From assembly GCF_900111495.1 (NCBI RefSeq), contig NZ_FOIU01000001.1, positions 558,001 through 622,000 of the forward strand: DNA of 64,000 nucleotides, read 5' to 3'. Below the pieces are notes generated by a model that saw only the letters and a program-made list of their open reading frames with translations, did no database searches and was not told where the DNA came from. Shown in pieces: positions 58,264 to 64,000 of the stretch (within the stretch, counting starts at the first letter, position 1; every line of letters starts with the position of its first letter). Source of the stretch: Chryseobacterium wanjuense. GTDB taxonomy: Bacteria > Bacteroidota > Bacteroidia > Flavobacteriales > Weeksellaceae. The position numbers and the translations under genes are program-made.

Positions 58264-58854
58264 TTATTTTTTGCTTTCAGATAATTTAGTAGTCGTAAAA
58301 TCTCCGGAATTCTGTAAGAAAACATATTCCGAGAAGTCATCTTTTGCCCTCATCCCGTGATTACTGATCAGGGTGGAGCCGTCTTCCAGCGTTACATATA
58401 CCGTATCGTGGGTATAGATTTGCTTTTTTCTTTGATCCCAAAAAACACTCTGCATGGCAAATTTTTGCCCTTCATTGGTGGTAATTCTTACATTTCCTCT
58501 TGCTTCATAGAATTGTTTATAATCAAAAAACTTGGCATATTTTGCTTTAATTGTTCCCGGAACTTTAGGCTTTTTCTTATCAAAAAACTGGATGTCAATT
58601 CCTTTTCTTGCCACAGTGTATGGGCTGTCGATCAATTCATACTTTTCGATGATCGGTGCTTTTGCCCTTAATGTCACAAACCCGGAATCTCTCTGAATAA
58701 TATTCGCATTATTGATGATCTGCGATGGAAAATTTTTACTCTGCTTTCCTCCGGCTTTCGTAAGGTCTTCTTCACAAGACGTTAATATAAAAAATATAGC
58801 ACAACTAAAAAGGTATGCTATATATTTATATGATATGTTTTTAATCATCAACAT
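58264..58854 (-). CDS. lptC: LPS export lipoprotein-like component LptC
   Basis: LptC links the inner-membrane LPS transporter LptBFG to the periplasmic bridge. This 196-residue protein has a lipoprotein signal (YLFSCAIFFILTSCEED) and the LptC beta-jellyroll features IIEKYELIDSPYTVARKGID, YKQFYEARGNVRITTNEGQ and HDTVYVTLEDGSTLISNHGM. Bacteroidota forms are lipidated, unlike the single-helix form of enterobacteria. The start at 58854 was chosen; 58848 is also possible. It overlaps the upstream gene end closely and is followed by anmK. Confidence 0.88.
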   Translation of the reverse strand: MLMIKNISYKYIAYLFSCAIFFILTSCEEDLTKAGGKQSKNFPSQIINNANIIQRDSGFVTLRAKAPIIEKYELIDSPYTVARKGIDIQFFDKKKPKVPGTIKAKYAKFFDYKQFYEARGNVRITTNEGQKFAMQSVFWDQRKKQIYTHDTVYVTLEDGSTLISNHGMRAKDDFSEYVFLQNSGDFTTTKLSESKK

Positions 58855-58858
58855 AATT

Positions 58859-60160
58859 TTATTCGTAAAGTCTCTTTCTGAACCACTTATCAGCAAAATT
58901 GAAACCAACTCTGAAGTTGATGTAATTCTGGTTGATCAGATCGTTCTTAAGAGTTCCTCTTTTCCCAACCTCAAGACCCAGCTCAAGACCACTCATTCTG
59001 GTAATGCTGCTGTTTTTGAATGGAAGAAGTACCCCGGCAGAAACTCCAAATTTATTGATGTTCTGTCCTGCAATTTTCAAACTTCCTTTTTCATAGAAAG
59101 CTCCGTATCTATACACAACTCTTGAAAAATAGCTTCTGAAATTGTTGTAATTCGGCAAATACCAACCTCCGGCAGAAATTCTGTAAGAATCCTGAAGGTC
59201 AAAAGATTTTCCGAAATACGTGATGCTTTCTCCTTTTTTATAATCTCCCTGTAAAGAAAGGAACCATTTGTTTTCCTCTCCATAACCTACCCCAAGTGAA
59301 GCCTGTAATGGTAAAAGGTTTTTAGAGCTAGCTGTTTTTTGTTCGATGATGCTTTCGCTGCCACTTTGGATCGTTGTTCCGGTAGCATCATAAAAATAAG
59401 TACTGTTTTTATACTCAGAAGTCATATTACTGGTATTCCCAAAGGTAGTGGTAGCACCAATTGTCAGTTTTTTGTCCGTACTTGTATTTAGATTCTGATA
59501 GCTTGCTCCTAATGTAAAGTTGAAGTTTCTTACATTGTTTTTAGTCTCGTATCCATTGATCAGTTCTGCATTAGATTGAGCTAATTCATTAAGATCGTAA
59601 AGATTTCCGAAATAATAATTGGCTCTTAAACCAACTGCAAATTTTTCAGTAAGTTCATATCCTAAAGCAATCTGAGCCGTATTCAATGTTCCGCTTCCTT
59701 TGAATCTGTTGGCTCTAGTAGCATATACTACACCGTTTTCGTCTTTAAGTTCATCTGTATGTATGATTTCATAACTTTTTGAGCTGTAAGGCTGGTAAGA
59801 AAGACCCATTTTCAACTTTGGTGACAAAGGAAAAGCTATGGAAATATTAGATAAATACGTAGAATGTTTGGTAGACTTCGTATTATTATAATCAGTTTTG
59901 AAGTAATTGTTTTCGTTGGTAGCTTCCAGCTTGATACTTGTAAGCTCGAAATTAGCGTTGTTTGCAGGGTTTGCAAAGTTAAAATTACTCGTAAAATCGC
60001 TTATAAAAGCGGTTGATATACCCCCCATTGAGGTAGTTTCAATCGTATTATCATATTTTACATCTCCAATTCCATAAGTGGCATAAGGTGAATTACTCAG
60101 ATTCTGCGCATTTAAGAAATATCCAACTGATATGAATGATAGTACAAAGATTTTTTTCAT
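58859..60160 (-). CDS. Outer-membrane beta-barrel protein of unknown function
   Basis: This 433-residue protein has a signal peptide (KIFVLSFISVGYFLNAQ) and the alternating pattern of a large beta-barrel, with NSPYATYGIGDVKYDNTIET at the start and GFNFADKWFRKRLYE at the end. The barrel resembles the OmpP1/FadL or PorV-like group, but no motif allows a choice. It is the first gene of an operon with lptC and anmK on the minus strand, a position commonly seen in Flavobacteriia, so it may be connected with envelope assembly. Confidence 0.82.
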   Translation of the reverse strand: MKKIFVLSFISVGYFLNAQNLSNSPYATYGIGDVKYDNTIETTSMGGISTAFISDFTSNFNFANPANNANFELTSIKLEATNENNYFKTDYNNTKSTKHSTYLSNISIAFPLSPKLKMGLSYQPYSSKSYEIIHTDELKDENGVVYATRANRFKGSGTLNTAQIALGYELTEKFAVGLRANYYFGNLYDLNELAQSNAELINGYETKNNVRNFNFTLGASYQNLNTSTDKKLTIGATTTFGNTSNMTSEYKNSTYFYDATGTTIQSGSESIIEQKTASSKNLLPLQASLGVGYGEENKWFLSLQGDYKKGESITYFGKSFDLQDSYRISAGGWYLPNYNNFRSYFSRVVYRYGAFYEKGSLKIAGQNINKFGVSAGVLLPFKNSSITRMSGLELGLEVGKRGTLKNDLINQNYINFRVGFNFADKWFRKRLYE

Positions 60161-60416
60161 TCTTTATTTTTAAAACAATGCGCAAATATCTTAAATATTA
60201 ATGAATTGTAAAAATTATATGAGGTTAAAGTTTGTTAAGGGTGATGAATAGCCATAATTATGGTGAATTGTCAATTGTAAAACGCTTTGCTCGTGAATTT
60301 TTATGCCCTATTTCTAAATTAGATTACTAAAATTCACCATTCACTTGCGAAGCAAAATTCACTTACAAAGTAAAATTGACGATCTACCAAACTACAATTT
60401 TCTTTATCTTTGAGCC
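60161..60416. other. Divergent spacer with a dispersed intergenic repeat
   Basis: This 256-base spacer separates the outer-membrane protein gene from holB. It carries a dispersed repeat (60262-60385) with GTGAATTGTCAATTGTAA, GCTTTGCTCGTGAAT and inverted relatives, similar to the repeat at 41521-41610. A TATCTTTG at 60405-60412 lies just before the holB ATG and could be a -7 element, though its -33 spacing is long. Confidence 0.55.
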
Positions 60417-61535
60417 ATGAATTGGGAGAACATTGCCGGACAGGAAAATCTGAAAAAACTTCTGAGAGACAGTATCGCCGAAAACAGAGTAAGCCACGCC
60501 CAGCTTTTCGTAGGAAAGGAGGGTTATGGTACTTTGCCTATGGTTTTGGCCTATGCAAAAGAAGTGTTAAGCTTGGAAAATGAGCACGCCGCTTCGAAGG
60601 TTGAACACCTCAATCACCTTGATCTGCATTTCAGTTTTCCGGTTTTTACGGACAATAAAAATTCTTTAAGCAAAAATAAATTTGAAGATTTCAGGGAAAT
60701 GATCATGGCTTCTCCATATTCGAGCTATGACGATTGGACGGCTTTTTTGGAGTCTGAAAACAAACAACTTTTTATTTCCGCGGATGAAGTGGATGACCAG
60801 AATCAAAAGTTTTCATTAAAAAGTTTCGAAGGCGGAACTAAAATTTTAGTTGTCTGGAGAGCTGATAAAATGAATGTCGCTGCATCCAACAAATTCCTGA
60901 AATTTTTGGAAGAGCCACCTGCAAAAACCATTATTTTACTGACTGCAGAGTCCACCAATGATATTTTGCCAACAATTCTTTCGCGGACACAGATCGTGGA
61001 AGTTCCGAGAATCAATGATGAAGATATTGAAGCGTATCTGAAAAAGAATTTCAATGTTTCTGATGATAAAATAAAAGAAATCGTGCATGAAGCGCAAGGC
61101 GATCTGAATGATGCTTTGAAGCTTTTGCAGTCCGGAAATAAAAGCGATGAATTTGAGAAATTGTTTGTTCAGTGGGTTCGTGATGCTTTTATGGTAAAAA
61201 AGAAACCTGAATTTTTGAAAAGCATTATTCTTTGGGCAAGAGAAATTGCAGGCTGGAATCGCGAAAAACAAAAGAATTTTCTAAATTATTGTTCGGAAAT
61301 TTTCAGATTGGCTTTGCTTCAGAATTATCAGTCGGAAAGTCTGGTGTATAAAAAAATTGATGCCAATGGTTTTAATTGGGTCGGATTCTCAAAATTCATC
61401 AGCGGAGCGAATATTGAAAGCATTTTGGAAGAAATAAGCACTGCAGATCTGCATCTGACCCGAAACGGAAACCCTAAAATTGTATGGACGGATTTAGGAA
61501 TAAAATTATCGAGACATATTCACAAGAATTCATAA
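60417..61535 (+). CDS. holB: DNA polymerase III delta-prime subunit
   Basis: HolB is a clamp-loader subunit of DNA polymerase III. This 372-residue protein has the RFC/AAA+-type layout: it begins MNWENIAGQENLKKLLRDSI, has a degenerate P-loop (LFVGKEGYGTLP) as is normal for delta-prime, the ASNKFLKFLEEPPAKTIILL sensor region, and LLTAESTNDILPTILSRTQI. A C-terminal collar domain follows. Length is normal. It is monocistronic with its own terminator. Confidence 0.93.
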   Translation: MNWENIAGQENLKKLLRDSIAENRVSHAQLFVGKEGYGTLPMVLAYAKEVLSLENEHAASKVEHLNHLDLHFSFPVFTDNKNSLSKNKFEDFREMIMASPYSSYDDWTAFLESENKQLFISADEVDDQNQKFSLKSFEGGTKILVVWRADKMNVAASNKFLKFLEEPPAKTIILLTAESTNDILPTILSRTQIVEVPRINDEDIEAYLKKNFNVSDDKIKEIVHEAQGDLNDALKLLQSGNKSDEFEKLFVQWVRDAFMVKKKPEFLKSIILWAREIAGWNREKQKNFLNYCSEIFRLALLQNYQSESLVYKKIDANGFNWVGFSKFISGANIESILEEISTADLHLTRNGNPKIVWTDLGIKLSRHIHKNS

Positions 61536-61537
61536 AA

Positions 61538-61570
61538 AAACTCCGGCAGTTGTGTCGGAGTTTTGTTTTT
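61538..61570 (+). terminator. Terminator after holB
   Basis: AAACTCCG pairs with CGGAGTTT across a 10-base loop and is followed by TGTTTTT, three bases past the holB stop codon. Confidence 0.85.
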
Positions 61571-61690
61571 ATAATAATTAAGATGTTTTTAATTGGCTCA
61601 GATTAGCTAAACATAATCCAAAAACAGTTAGTATTAGCGATGTCATGCTGAGCGTTTACGAACGAATGTTCACGAAGCATCTGTCAAAAT

Positions 61691-61912
61691 TTAAGCAGCT
61701 TTCTTCACTGCTTTCACAGCCTTCTTATTTTTTACGGTATTTTCAGCAGTTTTAGCTTTAGCATCACAAGATTTATGATGATCACCGCAAGCTTTTTTAT
61801 CTTTTACGGAACACTCTTTTTTGTCTTTTCCTGCGCAGCAGCCTTCTTTTTCCTGTGCGAAATTCAGAGTAAATACACTTAAAATAGCTGCAATTGAAAT
61901 AATTTTTTTCAT
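61691..61912 (-). CDS. Small exported Cys/Lys-rich protein
   Basis: This 73-residue protein has a short signal peptide (KKIISIAAILSVFTLNFAQ). The mature part contains CC, KKEC, KKAC and KSC segments with two adjacent histidines (ACGDHHKSCD), giving six cysteines in about 32 residues, and then a basic tail (KNKKAVKAVKKAA). The Cys/His spacing suggests metal or disulphide binding, but no family was recognised. The gene stands alone between holB and tetR. Confidence 0.75.
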   Translation of the reverse strand: MKKIISIAAILSVFTLNFAQEKEGCCAGKDKKECSVKDKKACGDHHKSCDAKAKTAENTVKNKKAVKAVKKAA

Positions 61913-62004
61913 TGATTTTAATTTTTAATTGAATTCAAATATAACAAATTCAGCGTTTTAAAATTAACCAACATTAAAAAAAAATTAAATTTAAATAAAA
62001 AATC

Positions 62005-62044
62005 AATCAATCGTTTGATTTATAAAAAAATCATTGTAATTTTG
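62005..62044 (+). promoter_or_regulatory. tetR promoter with overlapping palindromic operator
   Basis: TTTG (62014-62017), a 19-bp spacer and TAATTTTG (62037-62044) form a close-to-consensus flavobacterial promoter. A palindrome AATCAA-N4-TTGATT (62005-62020) overlaps the -33 element, well placed for a TetR-type repressor of its own operon. Confidence 0.7.
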
Positions 62045-62067
62045 TCCCTTGAAAAAATGAGAGTACA

Positions 62068-62694
62068 ATGATTTCAAAAGAAGAAAATATATTATTCGCC
62101 GCCGAGATACTTTTTGCTGAAAAAGGTTTTGAGGGAACTTCCACACGGGAGATCGCCAAAGCAGCGAATGTGAATATTTCTATGATCTCTTACTATTTTG
62201 GATCGAAAGAGAAGCTTTATGAAAAATTGGTTGAATATAGAATGAATGAAGGCCAGTTTTTCTCAAAAGATATTATTGAGAGAACGGATATTAATGACTG
62301 GGAGAAAGTAGAAAAAATCGTAGACCAATTTGCCAATAAGGTGAGACATCATAAATGTTTCTACAGAATCATGCAGAGAGAGCAGCTTCATGCAGAAAAT
62401 CCTCAGATCGTGGAGTTTTTGAAGGAAACAAAAATGGGATTTCTTACCATGTATTCAAAAATATTGGAAAGTGGTTTAAAAAAAGGAATTTTCACCAAAA
62501 ATCCTCCGATTTACTTGCTTCATTCAACCGTAAGCGGAACTTTATTTTATGCATTCAATGCAAAGGAGATGTATAAAGAATTCTTGAATGATACCAATGA
62601 TGAAGAAGTTTTTGACGAAAAATATTACACAGAACTTAACACTCATATTAAATATTTACTAAAAGACCTTTTAGGTTATGAAGAGAATAAATAA
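62068..62694 (+). CDS. TetR/AcrR-family transcriptional regulator
   Basis: This 208-residue repressor has a TetR DNA-binding domain at the N-terminus (AEILFAEKGFEGTSTREIAK, ANVNISMISYYFGSKEKLYE) and an all-helical ligand-binding domain. It is the first gene of an operon; the tolC-like gene starts within its last 17 bases, so the two are translationally coupled, and RND pump genes presumably follow outside the window. A palindrome at its promoter (62005-62020) is the likely operator. The inducer is unknown. Confidence 0.93.
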   Translation: MISKEENILFAAEILFAEKGFEGTSTREIAKAANVNISMISYYFGSKEKLYEKLVEYRMNEGQFFSKDIIERTDINDWEKVEKIVDQFANKVRHHKCFYRIMQREQLHAENPQIVEFLKETKMGFLTMYSKILESGLKKGIFTKNPPIYLLHSTVSGTLFYAFNAKEMYKEFLNDTNDEEVFDEKYYTELNTHIKYLLKDLLGYEENK

Positions 62695-63991
62695 CTCAGT
62701 TATTGCACTTGCCCTGTTTATAGGGGTAGCAAACGCAAATGCTCAGGAGAAAAAAACACTCACTCTTGATGAAGCCGTGCAGTTGGGTATCCAAAACAGC
62801 AAAAATCTGAAGATCGATGTTGCAAAGATCGAAGAAGCGACGGCAGACCTTCTGGAAGCGAAAAACAGACAGCTTCCGGAATTGAAAGTTTCAGGAAGCT
62901 ATATGTATCTTCCGTTGAAACCGAATGTTAATATAAAACTTCCCGGTGTTTCGGGAGACGGAGGGCCTGAAGTACATCAGGTAGCCTACGGATCGGCGAA
63001 TCTTAGTGTTCCGATCTACAGCGGAGGAAGAATAAAATATGGGATCGAATCTGCAAAATATTTGGTGGAAGCATCAAAATTAAGCACTGAGAACAACAAA
63101 ATCGCAGTGGCTTACAATGTTGCTCAGGCTTATAATAATTTGTTTAAAGCCAATCAGTCGATCAAAGTTTTAGAAGAAAACCTTACGGCTTCTCAGAAAA
63201 GGGACGAAACTTTCCTTAAAATGGAAAACAACGGATTGATTGCAAGAAACGACAGGTTAAAAGCCAATCTTCAGACTTCAAATATCGAGCTGCAATTATT
63301 GGAAGCCAAAAACAATTACAATATTGCCAACATCAATATGGACTTATTACTGGGTCTTCCGGAAACCACGGAAATTGAAGTAGATCAGAATTATATCGAG
63401 GAAGGCGACGAGGTAAAACCAGTTGATTTTTATGTAAATGAAGCGAAAGAAAACCGTAAAGATCTTCAGGCTCTCGACAAGCAAAGACAGGCTGCAGCAC
63501 TGGGAACGAAAGCTGCAAAAGCAGAAAATCTTCCTTCAGTGGCTCTTACGGGAGGGTATGTAGCGGCAGATATTCCGAAATTTTTAACGATTTATAATGC
63601 AGTGAATGTCGGAGTTGGGATTTCTTACAATCTATCAAATATCTGGAAGAAAAACTCGGCGTTAAAACAATCTCAGGCAAGAGAAATGGAATTATCTGCG
63701 ACGAATGAACTGCTGAACGACAATATCAAGCTTGATGTAAACAGAGAATATCAAAACACAGACTACTCGAAAAAGAGAATCGCCGTTTTCGAAAAATCTG
63801 CAGAGCAGGCTAATGAAAACTACAGAATCACAAAAAATAAATACGATAACGGTCTTGCAACCATGACGGAATTACTGGATGCAGATGCAGCTCAGATTTC
63901 GGCAAACGTAGGAGTTATCAATGCAAAAGCAGATGCAGCGCTGGCTTACAGAAAACTATTACAAACTACAGGAACTTTAACAATTAAATAA
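62678..63991 (+). CDS. TolC-family outer membrane efflux protein
   Basis: This 437-residue protein is the outer-membrane channel of a tripartite efflux system. It has a signal peptide (SVIALALFIGVANANAQ), two repeats of the TolC-type helical coiled-coil barrel (LTLDEAVQLGIQNSKNLKID; later VAYNVAQAYNNLFKANQSIK and RITKNKYDNGLATMTELLDA), and the second-half repeat starting ENRKDLQALDKQRQAAALGT. It overlaps the tetR gene by 17 bases. The membrane-fusion and pump genes expected next are beyond the window. Confidence 0.93.
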   Translation: MKRINNSVIALALFIGVANANAQEKKTLTLDEAVQLGIQNSKNLKIDVAKIEEATADLLEAKNRQLPELKVSGSYMYLPLKPNVNIKLPGVSGDGGPEVHQVAYGSANLSVPIYSGGRIKYGIESAKYLVEASKLSTENNKIAVAYNVAQAYNNLFKANQSIKVLEENLTASQKRDETFLKMENNGLIARNDRLKANLQTSNIELQLLEAKNNYNIANINMDLLLGLPETTEIEVDQNYIEEGDEVKPVDFYVNEAKENRKDLQALDKQRQAAALGTKAAKAENLPSVALTGGYVAADIPKFLTIYNAVNVGVGISYNLSNIWKKNSALKQSQAREMELSATNELLNDNIKLDVNREYQNTDYSKKRIAVFEKSAEQANENYRITKNKYDNGLATMTELLDADAAQISANVGVINAKADAALAYRKLLQTTGTLTIK

Positions 63992-64000
63992 AAAATAAAG

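Overview
The window looks like chromosome from a Chryseobacterium-type member of the Bacteroidota (Flavobacteriia, Weeksellaceae). The evidence is the low G+C, AT-rich spacers, the flavobacterial promoter pattern TTG or TTTG, about 19-23 bp, then TAnnTTTG, type IX secretion and gliding genes (porU, porV, gldJ), a SusC/SusD pair, a mevalonate-pathway gene and a chryseoviridin-type peptide cluster. No rRNA, tRNA, insertion sequence, CRISPR array or prophage gene was seen.

Layout. 1-3.2 kb: end of an unidentified (perhaps hotdog) gene, a PlsC-like acyltransferase, a tiny transcription unit encoding a 20-residue amphipathic peptide, and a padR-pspC envelope-stress-like pair. 3.4-13 kb: a lipoprotein-like gene broken by a stop codon, an HD hydrolase, a YciA-like thioesterase behind a cobalamin riboswitch, mutS2, a GNAT gene broken by a 14-bp tandem duplication, ung and several envelope proteins. 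13-21.4 kb: an MscS channel, a susC-susD pair, pdxJ and an esterase. 21.4-24.3 kb: a graspetide cluster with three precursors carrying octapeptide Thr/Asp repeats before a microviridin-like core, then two ATP-grasp ligases. 24.5-28.5 kb: an SDR, an acyl-CoA synthetase and mvaD. 28.5-34.6 kb: an EEP-family protein, a three-gene NTF2-like/membrane/VOC group, tauE-DUF1634, DUF1543 and purK. 34.7-39.7 kb: uncharacterised membrane and exported genes, an EamA transporter, an oxidoreductase divergent from an AraC regulator, then purE. 39.7-47 kb: a BspA-like surface protein with a type IX sorting tail, a YiaA-like protein, ahcY, a 4'-phosphopantetheinyl transferase and a FUSC protein. 47-55.3 kb: porV, porU, gldJ and murF. 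55.3-64 kb: NUDIX, SRPBCC and alpha/beta hydrolase genes, an outer-membrane protein-lptC-anmK operon, holB, a small Cys-rich exported protein, and a tetR-tolC pair that starts an efflux operon running off the window.

The spacers are rich in structure: GC-rich perfect hairpins, inverted-repeat elements, and two copies of a 90-120 nt element with conserved ends and a variable hairpin that may be a structured RNA. Most other spacer hairpins act plausibly as terminators.

The graspetide cluster is the most distinctive system. It matches the described chryseoviridin type, so its novelty lies in the particular precursor set rather than in the class. The most likely undescribed items are the 20-residue peptide unit and the B12 riboswitch placed before a thioesterase gene.
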